From NCBI GenBank assembly GCA_045651765.1, contig JAZRSY010000008.1:1-64000 (forward strand): 64,000 nucleotides of DNA, read 5' to 3'. The translations under genes were made by a program, and so were the position numbers. The notes beneath the pieces were generated by a model. It was not told the origin of the DNA. It did not search any database and worked only from the letters and a program-made list of their open reading frames with translations. The stretch is from SIG565 sp045651765. Its GTDB lineage: Bacteria; Bacillota; Clostridia; Oscillospirales; Acutalibacteraceae. Numbering within the stretch: the stretch's first letter is position 1; each line of letters begins with the position of its first letter. This document shows positions 1 to 6,737 of this stretch, one piece after another.

Positions 1-93
1 TATAGCCTTAGTGGTAGCTTTATGAATACCCTCAGTAGCAACCACATGGATAGCACTTTCCATAAGTTTTTGACGTATCTCTTCCTGTTTCAT
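1..93 (-). CDS. TetR-family regulator, N-terminus only (cut by window edge)
   Basis: Thirty-one codons are open from an ATG at 91-93 to the left edge. The translation (MKQEEIRQKLMESAIHVVA, then TEGIHKATTKAI) has the typical TetR beginning: a short helix, then an amphipathic helix and the conserved 'A..G......T..I' pattern that starts the DNA-binding HTH. A purine-rich ribosome site (AAAGGGGAAAAAGGAA) precedes the ATG. The ligand-binding part lies outside the window, so what it senses is unknown. A palindromic site 15 nt upstream of the start fits autoregulation. Confidence 0.7.
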   Translation of the reverse strand, partial: MKQEEIRQKLMESAIHVVATEGIHKATTKAI

Positions 94-106
94 TTCCTTT
101 TTCCCC

Positions 107-127
107 TTTGTAAGTGTTTACTACAAA
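107..127. promoter_or_regulatory. Palindromic operator candidate upstream of tetR-like gene
   Basis: Outer arms TTTGTA (107-112) and TACAAA (122-127) are inverted, with an inner GTAA...TTAC dyad. It lies just upstream of the TetR-type start, the position of a self-regulating operator. A second small hairpin (CAAACG-CTGAA-CGTTTG) follows at about 145-161. Binding is inferred. Confidence 0.4.
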
Positions 128-240
128 TTTCAGCAAAAAATAACAAACGCTGAACGTTTGTGCTTTGGTTACACATAGTCTTTTGCGAGGGGAGTGAGTA
201 TCTATAAAATTACGTTAGATTGTCGCCTGATACATAATTT

Positions 241-435
241 TTAAGATTTGGTAAGTGGTTCTACGTTCACGACGCTTTCTTTACCGCATCGTTTGCATTT
301 AATCGGCAGATTCTTAATCTCTGTGTCGGGAAGCAACCATAGTACCGTGCTCTTGCCACACAAGGGACACAGAAATCGTCGACGTGTCGTTTCAACATCG
401 TTGTCAATTGGTTTGTTTTTTAATGTGTTTTGCAA
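241..435 (-). CDS. Cysteine-rich KTR domain protein
   Basis: This 64-residue protein has two CxxC knuckles (CPLCGK at about residue 23 and CKRCGK at about 47) separated by a stretch ending in IKC, the pattern of the Cys_rich_KTR family that recurs in Tn916/Tn1549-like conjugative transposons. It probably binds zinc; no role is established. It starts with TTG at 433-435, chosen because a strong GAGGTGAT ribosome site sits 5-7 nt upstream and no ATG is available in frame. A minus-strand terminator (478-531) lies immediately upstream, so it is probably transcribed separately or by readthrough. In relatives this gene sits next to resistance genes; none is seen here. Confidence 0.75.
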   Translation of the reverse strand: MQNTLKNKPIDNDVETTRRRFLCPLCGKSTVLWLLPDTEIKNLPIKCKRCGKESVVNVEPLTKS

Positions 436-477
436 ATGGGATCACCTCGTTTTGTGCTCAGTTGCGTCAAATAACCT

Positions 478-531
478 CAAAAAAGAAAAGCCTGTACCAT
501 AATCGTATACAACGATTAAATGGCACAGGCT
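478..531 (-). terminator. Rho-independent terminator
   Basis: Arms 490-500 and 520-530 pair with one G-U, extended inward by AATCGT/ACGATT, and on the minus strand the hairpin runs into TTTTCTTTTTT. It would stop leftward transcripts coming from the 600-760 region before the KTR gene. Confidence 0.75.
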
Positions 532-632
532 CTTAGGCTCAGGCGCTGGGGTTGGTTCTGCATATTATGCAGGGGTACTAAACTCACTCTATTAAGATTA
601 TGCGTTTGCTTAATGAATAACAATAGAGGGCA

Positions 633-650
633 ACATAATGGTTATTATGT
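633..650 (+). repeat. 18-bp dyad repeat, copy 1
   Basis: ACATAATGGTTATTATGT, itself a near palindrome with arms ACATAAT and ATTATGT. The same sequence recurs directly at 696-713 and inverted at 957-974. In RNA each copy can form a small hairpin; in DNA each resembles the two arms of a tyrosine-recombinase core site. Confidence 0.85.
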
Positions 651-736
651 TACGTCTTGTGGGCTAAAAAACCGATGTTAAAAAACATCGGCAACACATA
701 ATGGTTATTATGTTGTTCATAAAGCCGAACAAACAT
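650..736 (-). CDS. Possible 28-codon leader peptide
   Basis: An ATG at 734-736 opens a 28-codon frame ending in TAA at 650-652. It lies just downstream of a good sigma-A type promoter (762-790), has a weak upstream purine stretch, reads through dyad copy 2 (giving HNNHYV), and contains a terminator hairpin (672-691) in its last third. A short ORF overlapping a terminator is the layout of the attenuator leaders in front of some resistance genes of conjugative transposons. No such gene follows here before the KTR gene. It could equally be a chance frame. Confidence 0.35.
   Translation of the reverse strand: MFVRLYEQHNNHYVLPMFFNIGFLAHKT
665..692 (-). terminator. Terminator hairpin inside the leader
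   Basis: Arms CCGATGTT (672-679) and AACATCGG (684-691) enclose AAAA; on the minus strand the hairpin is followed by TTTTTT. It would end a leftward transcript of roughly 90 nt that starts at the 762-790 promoter. Confidence 0.7.
696..713 (+). repeat. 18-bp dyad repeat, copy 2
   Basis: Identical to copy 1 and in the same orientation. With copy 3 the identity is longer: positions 695-716 are the exact inverse of 954-975 (22 bp), so copies 2 and 3 form an inverted repeat around a 237-bp segment. Confidence 0.85.
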
Positions 737-761
737 GTCTCGTTACTTTTTAAGTAAGGGT

Positions 762-790
762 ATTATAACATAATACATACGAAAAAACAA
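762..790 (-). promoter_or_regulatory. Sigma-A type promoter, leftward
   Basis: On the minus strand a perfect TATAAT (762-767) is preceded at 17 bp by TTGTTT (785-790). It lies inside the segment bounded by the inverted dyad copies and points toward the leader ORF and the KTR gene. Confidence 0.55.
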
Positions 791-850
791 GCGGTTTTTC
801 AAAAAAATTGAGATTTACATAAAATTAACGGATTTTGGGCGTGAAAATCA

Positions 851-881
851 AGACCTTTTGGTTATTATTTTCAAAAGGTCT
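851..881. terminator. Hairpin, possibly bidirectional terminator
   Basis: Perfect 10-bp arms AGACCTTTTG (851-860) and CAAAAGGTCT (872-881) flank an AT-rich 11-nt loop. The T-run after either side is poor, so termination is uncertain. It lies in the middle of the gene-free 436-1012 stretch. Confidence 0.4.
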
Positions 882-956
882 GATTTGTTGTACCTATTTT
901 CAACTACCTTTAAGCATTTAATGAAGTTATACTTTCTATTCTTATTATTTAATACA

Positions 957-974
957 ACATAATAACCATTATGT
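957..974 (-). repeat. 18-bp dyad repeat, copy 3 (inverted)
   Basis: Reverse complement of copies 1 and 2, located about 40 bp from the 3' end of the tyrosine recombinase gene. With copy 2 it makes a 22-bp inverted repeat (954-975 against 695-716). Confidence 0.85.
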
Positions 975-981
975 GGTATTC

Positions 982-1014
982 AACCGCTGCTGAAATGTAG
1001 CGGTTTTTCTTTTT
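982..1014 (+). terminator. Terminator, plus strand
   Basis: Arms AACCGCT (982-988) and AGCGGTT (999-1005) followed by TTTCTTTTT. It would stop rightward transcription from the repeat region before it runs antisense into the recombinase gene; its T-run abuts the recombinase stop codon. Confidence 0.65.
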
Positions 1015-1855
1015 ATATAATGAGTCGCATATTTTCCATACGGCGCTGATGCTCTGCGCCGGTGGTGATGATATAAATGCGAGTGGTATTAATGTTGGAG
1101 TGGCCAAGAATGTCTGCTAATTTTGCAATATCCTTTTCGATACCGTAAAAAGTCCTTGCAAACAGGTGCCTCAGATTGTGTGGAAATACCTTTTGCGGAG
1201 AAACACCGGCCTGCTCGCACAGACTCTTCATTTCTCTCCAAATATTACTACGGTCAAGCGGTTTACCGCTTTTGGTCACGAAAATTATTCCGGAGTTTAT
1301 ATTCTGTTCTGTAGCATATCGAAGCAGTTTTTTCCGCAGGGCACTGACAATAAATATCTTTCTTGTTTTTCCCTTGCAGGATACAATTGCTTCTCCTTTG
1401 CGCACAGCCTCCACCGTAATACTTTGCAATTCACTAACCCGAATGCCTGTCCCGCAAATCGTTTGAACGACGAGGGAAAGCCGTTCGTTTTTCTTTTGTT
1501 CAGCCGTTCTCACAAGAGCCGTGTATTCCGCTTTGGTAAGTTCCTTTTCCTCGGAACAGTACGCTTCTTTTTGTACCTTAAATTGCTTTACACAAAGATC
1601 GTGCCAGCCGAGGAATCGAAAAAAGGAATTGAGAGCCGCCAACATAGAGTTTGCACTTCTGATAGCGTAGGTTTGCTCCAAGGATGTCTTGTATTCCAAT
1701 ACAAGAGGCTTATCCAAGGGCTTGTCTGTAGCATATTCGACAAACAGGTGTATATCTCGCATATACTTTTCGATAGTAGCGGTTGCTTTTTCATTCTCGA
1801 TTAAATGATTCTTGAACGAGTTTATTCTTTGATTGGTAATAATTCTTTTTTTCAT
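1013..1855 (-). CDS. Tyrosine recombinase (XerC/XerD-like integrase)
   Basis: The 280-residue protein has an N-terminal SAM-like core-binding domain (about residues 10-90) and a C-terminal catalytic domain with the full active-site set: Arg in GTGIRVSEL, Lys in CKGKTRK, HNLRH (HxxR), GHSNINTTRIY with the second His and the nucleophilic Tyr. It lacks the arm-binding domain of phage-type integrases. Such small recombinases move or invert DNA at short dyad sites. Three 18-bp dyads lie just beyond its 3' end, so it may act on them. The start ATG fits the family length. No excisionase-like gene is adjacent. Confidence 0.9.
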   Translation of the reverse strand: MKKRIITNQRINSFKNHLIENEKATATIEKYMRDIHLFVEYATDKPLDKPLVLEYKTSLEQTYAIRSANSMLAALNSFFRFLGWHDLCVKQFKVQKEAYCSEEKELTKAEYTALVRTAEQKKNERLSLVVQTICGTGIRVSELQSITVEAVRKGEAIVSCKGKTRKIFIVSALRKKLLRYATEQNINSGIIFVTKSGKPLDRSNIWREMKSLCEQAGVSPQKVFPHNLRHLFARTFYGIEKDIAKLADILGHSNINTTRIYIITTGAEHQRRMENMRLII

Positions 1856-1974
1856 ACCAAAACCTCCATTTCATATCTTTATTTTACTATTATTTTGCAC
1901 TTAAACTATCAAGTTAAACATCAGATGCAAAAACGGAGTTTGGGCATATTAAATTTTTCAGAGCGTATTGAGAT

Positions 1975-2493
1975 TTACTTATCTAAAATATTGATTACAG
2001 GAATACCTTTTCGTCGTGCATAAACGATAGTGTTTTTCGTCCCACTTGGACTGCCCTCCCAAACTGCGATTACTCTTGCCGCGTGATCTACCATCCACTC
2101 GTTTCGGATCTAGTAGCAACCTCTGCTATAACGCGCGCAGACTTCTTTTATAAAATCTGCCTTTGACATTATGACCGCATATCGTTTTTGCCACTCAAGA
2201 GACCAACGATTTTCAAAGCCATGGTGCGGACTTGCGGCTATTAGTTTTAGCGGAAGATTTTCTTTTTCCCTGAGTTCTAAGATAATCTCAGCTGCCCAGA
2301 TATCCACACCAGGAGCCATACCTGTAATAAAAACATTGATTCCGTCAGCGATTGCCAGACGGATTTCTTTTTGTAAAGCCGCCTTGACTTTGCTTTCGGG
2401 GATAGATAGCCTCTCAGGTCGGTGTCCCGTAAAACAACATAGATGGATTCTTTTTTCACTTTCTGTCATTGATGAACATTCACCTACAATCAC
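1975..2493 (-). pseudogene. SLOG/DUF1273-like gene interrupted by an in-frame amber codon
   Basis: The frame encodes a SLOG-superfamily protein with CCFTGHRPERL near the start, FITGMAPGVDIWAAEI in the middle and WSLEWQKRY before the break. A TAG at 2110-2112 stops it after SRGCY, but the same frame continues with IRNEWMVDHAARVIAVWEG and PSGTKNTIVYARRKGIPV to a TAA at 1975-1977. Family members normally have Gln at the TAG position, so one C-to-T change (CAG to TAG) explains it. The full frame is 173 codons. The first possible start is a GTG at 2491-2493; an ATG eight codons in (2467-2469) looks better. It is either a recent nonsense mutant or read through by a suppressor. Confidence 0.75.
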
Positions 2494-2658
2494 CTATAAA
2501 TCAAGTCATACGCATATAAATAACGACAATATGCAAAGATAATTATATACTTGCTGACCTATACAGTCAAGTGCATATGCTCAAATACTGAAAGGAATTT
2601 TGACAGAAAGTATAATTATTATAAGAACAATTTATTGCATATAAGAGAGGTTGTAACT

Positions 2659-2931
2659 ATGGGAAAGGAAGTAGATTATAAAAACAGAGACCGTTTCATC
2701 CAACTCGGTATTGCTATTTCTACACTCAGAAGAATACGTGGATTATCTCAGGAAAAGTTGGCTGAAAAGGCAAATATAAGCAGGTCGCTTTTGAGCAACA
2801 TCGAAGCGCCTAATATGGCCTACAGTTTTTCTCTTGACGTTTTCTACAATATAGCAGACGCTTTAGAGATTGCACCTGAAGATCTAATAAAGGCCTCTGT
2901 GTTTCCGGACGGCGTAATAGGACATAATTAA
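2659..2931 (+). CDS. XRE-family transcriptional regulator
   Basis: Ninety residues from the ATG at 2659 (ribosome site AGAGAGG 8 nt upstream); longer upstream frames lack a ribosome site. Residues 13-70 form a Cro/C1-type HTH: ISTLRRIRGLSQEKLAEKA then ISRSLLSNIEAPN. The rest finishes the five-helix fold. It is a DNA-binding repressor or activator, probably of itself and nearby genes. It is convergent with the membrane transglutaminase gene, and the same XRE/transglutaminase pairing recurs at 22930-24222. Confidence 0.85.
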   Translation: MGKEVDYKNRDRFIQLGIAISTLRRIRGLSQEKLAEKANISRSLLSNIEAPNMAYSFSLDVFYNIADALEIAPEDLIKASVFPDGVIGHN

Positions 2932-2933
2932 AC

Positions 2934-2970
2934 GAAGGTCTATGCCAGCTCGGCATAGACCTTCTTTAGT
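2934..2970. terminator. Bidirectional terminator
   Basis: Perfect 13-bp arms (2934-2946 and 2952-2964) with a 5-nt loop sit between the convergent XRE and transglutaminase genes. Confidence 0.75.
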
Positions 2971-2974
2971 GTAA

Positions 2975-3859
2975 TCAATATATTCTTTTTATAAAATATT
3001 CTCCATCCTGACTATACGGAAATTCAATTTCACGTAAACCATATAACGATCCTTGATTTTTGGCTTGAACAGTATCAAAAGTAACATCCATATTCCACCA
3101 AGAGCCATTAAAGTAAACCCTGTTCCAAGTATGGTGATATTGGTTGTTGTCACGCTTATCACCATCGACAACAAAGCAAGGAATGTGCTGACTCCGACAT
3201 AGTGCGGCAAACAGATGGGAGAAGTCATAACAGATGCCTTTTCGTGTGCTTAAGGTTTTACGAACATTGAAATATTGGATAACGGGTTCACATTCATAGC
3301 CATACTCGAAATTATGTATGATACATTCGTATATTGCTTTTACTCTTTCTTCATCAGTATTGCAATCAGCACAAATTTCGTCAGCAAGTGCAACAGTGTT
3401 CGTATCCCACAAGGTTGCTTGACCATTGGTAAGAGAAAGATTATCCTGTTTGTAGACGAAAATATATGCTGAGAAAAGCAATAACAAAATTGTAGCATAT
3501 AATACTAAAACAAAGATTTTCCTCAACAACCTATCTTTACAAGTAGCGTTAGCAAAAGCAATAAAATACATAAAGACAACGCCAAGTGATATGATTACTA
3601 AAATGGGAAATACTCTTCGACAATAAATCGCATAAGCAATATTCATACAAGCAATGAGAATCAGTAAAATATAAACCGCTGCTCTCATTGCTTTTGTTTT
3701 TATCTCAACCGATAAAAACAAAGTTGATAGAACCGATAGTAAATAGAATACCTGTAGAGTGGGAGAGAGAACAAGAAAGTCTCTCAAATAAAATCCCAAT
3801 ATTAAATTATATGTAAGTGCTATAACAAAGAAAATAATTCTTGTTTTTGTGGTCTTCAT
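2975..3859 (-). CDS. Membrane-anchored transglutaminase-like protease, copy 1
   Basis: From the ATG at 3857-3859 (AGGAGA ribosome site 8 nt upstream, which rules out the longer frame) the protein is 294 residues. The first 140 residues carry four or five hydrophobic helices. After them comes a transglutaminase-core domain with the Cys-His-Asp triad: Cys210 in KGICYDFSHLF, His242/243 in YHHTWNRV, Asp258 in NMDVTFD. Bacterial members are mostly cysteine proteases or peptidoglycan/protein-modifying enzymes; here the domain should face outside. The substrate is unknown. It is a clear paralogue of the protein at 23317-24222 and carries the same 134-bp upstream region. Confidence 0.8.
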   Translation of the reverse strand: MKTTKTRIIFFVIALTYNLILGFYLRDFLVLSPTLQVFYLLSVLSTLFLSVEIKTKAMRAAVYILLILIACMNIAYAIYCRRVFPILVIISLGVVFMYFIAFANATCKDRLLRKIFVLVLYATILLLLFSAYIFVYKQDNLSLTNGQATLWDTNTVALADEICADCNTDEERVKAIYECIIHNFEYGYECEPVIQYFNVRKTLSTRKGICYDFSHLFAALCRSQHIPCFVVDGDKRDNNQYHHTWNRVYFNGSWWNMDVTFDTVQAKNQGSLYGLREIEFPYSQDGEYFIKRIY

Positions 3860-3889
3860 TTCAAAATCTCCTTTATGCACGAAATTCAT

Positions 3890-4023
3890 TGAAACGAAGA
3901 AATGGCAGTACAGAGCGACTAACTCTGTACTGCCACAAACAAAGGCTTATTTAACATCTTTTAAGAAAACAACAAACCCGAACGTTTCACCAATCGGTAA
4001 AAGGTTCGGGTTTGAATGCTTTG
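3890..4023 (+). repeat. 134-bp direct repeat, copy 1 (two strong hairpins)
   Basis: Matches 24254-24387 at 131 of 134 positions. It holds a perfect 13-bp hairpin (3903-3915 with 3923-3935) and a second hairpin with arms AACCCGAAC (3975-3983) and GTTCGGGTT (4004-4012); on the minus strand the second is followed by a T-rich run and should terminate transcripts arriving from the right. Identity stops abruptly at 4023; at the other copy this point is the CCA end of tRNA-Leu. Confidence 0.9.
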
Positions 4024-4048
4024 TCATTCGTGTCCGAAAAAGAACTGG
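4020..4048 (-). repeat. 29-bp direct repeat, copy 1
   Basis: Exact match to 4744-4772; similarity continues imperfectly for another 20 bp. Each copy lies just downstream (minus strand) of a small membrane-protein gene and upstream of a terminator hairpin, like a shared 3' end. Confidence 0.8.
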
Positions 4049-4067
4049 CTAAAAACCGAGATTTTCT

Positions 4068-4547
4068 TTATTTTCTCTTATTAATTTCTCTAACTAAACT
4101 ACGGTTTGCATTCCAAACTGTAATTTCAAAATTTTCTCCTGAAATTATTACCCTTGACAACCGTTTCGAACCTGCTCCAAGTCTAGGCGGTATGTATTCA
4201 ACAGTTCCAATTTCATCATACTCGATATATCCATTAGTTTTGTTATGCCTTGAATTTATTCTTGTTTCTGCACTAAAATAATATATTTTTTCTTCAGTTA
4301 AAACACATAATATTTTTCCAAAAACAAGCCTGTTCAAGATTGCCAATAATATAAATGGTGAAAAACAAGTAATAACAATAACTATATTGAGAAAATTATT
4401 TTTAAAGTTTTCAATATCGAATAAATAAAAAATTGTATAACAAATTGCAAAGATACATAATCCTATAAGCAAACCATCAAAGTATTGTTCTCTTATTTTC
4501 TTACCATCTATATCTTTTGCAACTAAATTTTTGTTGTTTCTTGGCAT
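4068..4547 (-). CDS. Small membrane protein of unknown function
   Basis: Start at the ATG at 4545-4547 (ribosome site AAGGCGGTGAA; the longer frame has none), giving 159 residues. Two hydrophobic helices (about residues 24-42 and 50-75) are followed by a soluble C-terminal half rich in beta-strand pattern that could be a PH-like (bPH/DUF3093-like) fold; that assignment is a guess. It is flanked by 29-bp and 134-bp repeats, which marks it as accessory. I do not recognise a family. Confidence 0.6.
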   Translation of the reverse strand: MPRNNKNLVAKDIDGKKIREQYFDGLLIGLCIFAICYTIFYLFDIENFKNNFLNIVIVITCFSPFILLAILNRLVFGKILCVLTEEKIYYFSAETRINSRHNKTNGYIEYDEIGTVEYIPPRLGAGSKRLSRVIISGENFEITVWNANRSLVREINKRK

Positions 4548-4596
4548 TTTCTTCACCGCCTTGGGTTTAGTATAGCATAAAAGCGGCAAACCTGCA

Positions 4597-4705
4597 ATAA
4601 TTATTCATTGTTCATCAGCGAAGCGACTTCATTTTTCATTATTCATTCGAAAATCCGTTCCCAGTTAATTAATAATGAATGATGAAAAATGAATAGTGAA
4701 TAATA
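4597..4705. repeat. Fold-back AT-rich repeat (MITE-like)
   Basis: The sequence at about 4630-4650 (TTCATTTTTCATTATTCATT) pairs with the inverse at about 4673-4693 with one mismatch, and further ATTATTCAT blocks lie in both outer arms. Such short foldbacks built of ATTCAT/ATGAAT words are common intergenic repeats in gut Firmicutes. No coding potential is seen. Confidence 0.6.
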
Positions 4706-4711
4706 CAAACA

Positions 4712-4741
4712 AAAATCCGTCCACTTTCGTGAACGGATTTT
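4712..4741 (-). terminator. Terminator of the 4802-5272 gene
   Basis: Arms AAAATCCGT and ACGGATTTT with an inner CAC-GAAA-GTG mini-stem; on the minus strand a TTTTTGTTTG run follows. Confidence 0.65.
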
Positions 4742-4743
4742 CG

Positions 4744-4772
4744 TTTGTCATTCGTGTCCGAAAAAGAACTGG
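4744..4772 (-). repeat. 29-bp direct repeat, copy 2
   Basis: Exact copy of 4020-4048, again just downstream of a small membrane-protein gene read leftward. Confidence 0.8.
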
Positions 4773-4801
4773 TCGGAAACCGAGGATTTTAAATAAAAAG
4801 A

Positions 4802-5272
4802 TTAAGAATTTGTTTTAGACCTGATAAATAAAGTTATAATTGAATAAACAAAAAAAGCAATATCAAAATATATAATATATGCAGCTCTGCTTATAAGTTT
4901 AAACCCAATTTGATATGTTGATATGCCAATTTCTCCAACTCTTGAAAGCAAAGAAACAAAAGCAATTTCAAAAGAATACGGCAACACTTCCAACAGAAAA
5001 AATACAAAGGATAAAATCCCGGCCCAAAACGATAAATGTGGACGATTAATAGTAAAATAAGAAAACACACACGATATTAGCAATATCGCAAGCATCAAAA
5101 TCGGGTGAAAAGAACTAAATACATTTCCAAAATATCCACCAAATATTTCATAGAAATTTTTATTTTCCTGATAGGGCAAAAAACCAACGGCCACAACAAA
5201 TACAAAAACGCAAATATGAAGCACAAAAGCACAGACACTTGTTATATGATAAATTTTGTCATTTTTAGTCAT
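4802..5272 (-). CDS. Four-TM membrane protein of unknown function
   Basis: 156 residues with four hydrophobic helices (about residues 10-32, 55-72, 80-102, 125-150) and short charged ends. The ATG has a GGCGGTGA ribosome site 6 nt upstream. No motif or family is recognised; the neighbouring gene at 4068-4547 shares its 3' flanking repeat but not its sequence. Confidence 0.6.
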   Translation of the reverse strand: MTKNDKIYHITSVCAFVLHICVFVFVVAVGFLPYQENKNFYEIFGGYFGNVFSSFHPILMLAILLISCVFSYFTINRPHLSFWAGILSFVFFLLEVLPYSFEIAFVSLLSRVGEIGISTYQIGFKLISRAAYIIYFDIAFFVYSIITLFIRSKTNS

Positions 5273-5365
5273 TATCCATCACCGCCTATGTATATTGTAG
5301 CATATCCACAGTTAAAGCTCAAGATGGAATGATGTATCGTGTTGCGACATCATTATTTTCATCTG

Positions 5366-6544
5366 TTATTTATCCTCAAACCACGCTTTAATCACTTTAA
5401 ACGTCTTATCTGTTTGATCAAATTTTAACACTGAAACGGAGGTTCCTATATAATCTAAGTGTCCAAGCAAAGATGTATATTGATAGCACTTTAATTCATA
5501 TACACCGTCATTATCCACATCAACAGGCTCAATTTTAGAAAAAGTATCTACCGCAATTTCAGTGTCCCTAAAATTTTCATCATACAACATCTCATAATAA
5601 TCATCAGAACGCCCATTCAAAGAAAAAGTTCCCTTATAATTTGTAAATTTATTTTCAATTATGATTTTCTTATCTTCTAAAAGTTTTGAAGAAAAACCTG
5701 TATTATAGAATTTATCATTACTATAATCACTACAAAAAATCTCTACTATTTCATCGTTCTTAAAATCAAAAACACGGGATATGTGAACTGCACCGGTTGC
5801 TCCACCGATACGTTCATGAAGAACTATTTCATCATCGCCGTCCCCATCTAAATCGCTCAAAAACAAACTACCATCATAATTGGCTTGATTTTCTTTCGGC
5901 AATATATCCTTTAAAATAATCTTATCCCATAAAACAATAGCTAAATAGTGATCCGAAAGTTCATTTCCCTTGTCATATCTATCATCTGCTAATAGATATA
6001 CCCTTCCGTATTTATCTTTGGAAAGCTGTGTTTGCTTTGAGACCTGACGAATAATGACATTTTCAAGACCCGCCTTGGCTATGTCTATCCTCAACATTGT
6101 TTCAGCATCAAAATATACTTGTGTATCATTTAAATCCTGATGTTCTCTCAAATTCTGGAGTTCACTCTTGGTGTTTGTATGCATTATATATTCCCTAACC
6201 GCAACAAATCCTGACACAACAACTACCAAAGATAAGGCAAACGCAATAAGTATAAATCTTGCTTTAGTCTTTTTAGTTTTTTTCATCACTTGGGCGATGT
6301 TACTATCAGCCTCTTTAATTATATCTTCACTTTCAACGATTTTTCCACTTAAAATTTCATTTATGCTAACATCAAAAAAGCTACTCAACTTTTCTATCAT
6401 CTCTATATCAGGATAACATTTTCCCGTCTCCCATTTTGAAATAGCCTTATCCGATACATTCAATTCTTCTGCAAGAGCTTTCTGTGTTATATTTTTCTTT
6501 TTTCTCAAACTGGAAATAAATGCACCTACACTCTTCTGGTTCAT
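5366..6544 (-). CDS. Membrane-spanning XRE regulator with FG-GAP/VCBS-like outer domain
   Basis: Start at the ATG at 6542-6544 (AAAGGACGTGG ribosome site); 392 residues. Residues 6-60 are a Cro/C1 HTH (KKKNITQKALAEELNVSDKA, ISKWETGKCYPD). A single transmembrane helix lies at about 97-117, so the remaining 270 residues face outside. That part has two Ca-binding-type loops, SDLDGDGDDE and VDVDNDGVYE, of the FG-GAP/VCBS repeat kind. HTH in the cytosol joined to a sensor outside suggests a one-component signal transducer. Target and ligand are unknown. Confidence 0.75.
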   Translation of the reverse strand: MNQKSVGAFISSLRKKKNITQKALAEELNVSDKAISKWETGKCYPDIEMIEKLSSFFDVSINEILSGKIVESEDIIKEADSNIAQVMKKTKKTKARFILIAFALSLVVVVSGFVAVREYIMHTNTKSELQNLREHQDLNDTQVYFDAETMLRIDIAKAGLENVIIRQVSKQTQLSKDKYGRVYLLADDRYDKGNELSDHYLAIVLWDKIILKDILPKENQANYDGSLFLSDLDGDGDDEIVLHERIGGATGAVHISRVFDFKNDEIVEIFCSDYSNDKFYNTGFSSKLLEDKKIIIENKFTNYKGTFSLNGRSDDYYEMLYDENFRDTEIAVDTFSKIEPVDVDNDGVYELKCYQYTSLLGHLDYIGTSVSVLKFDQTDKTFKVIKAWFEDK

Positions 6545-6587
6545 AGTTCCCACGTCCTTTCTGTTTTGAATTGTATAACAAATTACC

Positions 6588-6624
6588 AAAAAAGTCATCC
6601 TACCTAAGGTAGAATGACTTTTTT
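6588..6624. terminator. Hairpin with T-runs both ways
   Basis: 18-nt arms starting and ending in A6/T6 with one mismatch at the point of symmetry break. It lies between the recombinase gene and the membrane XRE gene and may act as terminator or as operator upstream of the latter. Confidence 0.5.
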
Positions 6625-6709
6625 GTGAAAATTTTTTAAAAAACTATACTTATTCTCCTTTGACAAAAATCAATTTAACTCACAATATCCAAAATGAAAA
6701 ACCATATAA

Positions 6710-6737
6710 AATCCCGAACGCTTACGCATTCGGGATT
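6710..6737 (-). terminator. Terminator of the serine recombinase gene
   Basis: Arms AATCCCGAA and TTCGGGATT overlap the stop codon; on the minus strand the stem runs into TTTTAT. Confidence 0.65.

Noticed and set aside
1166..1804. 212-codon frame antisense to the tyrosine recombinase
   Set aside because: It mirrors a gene with clear catalytic motifs and lacks any motif of its own.
4597..4705. Insertion sequence
   Set aside because: No transposase frame; the structure is a short AT-rich foldback.
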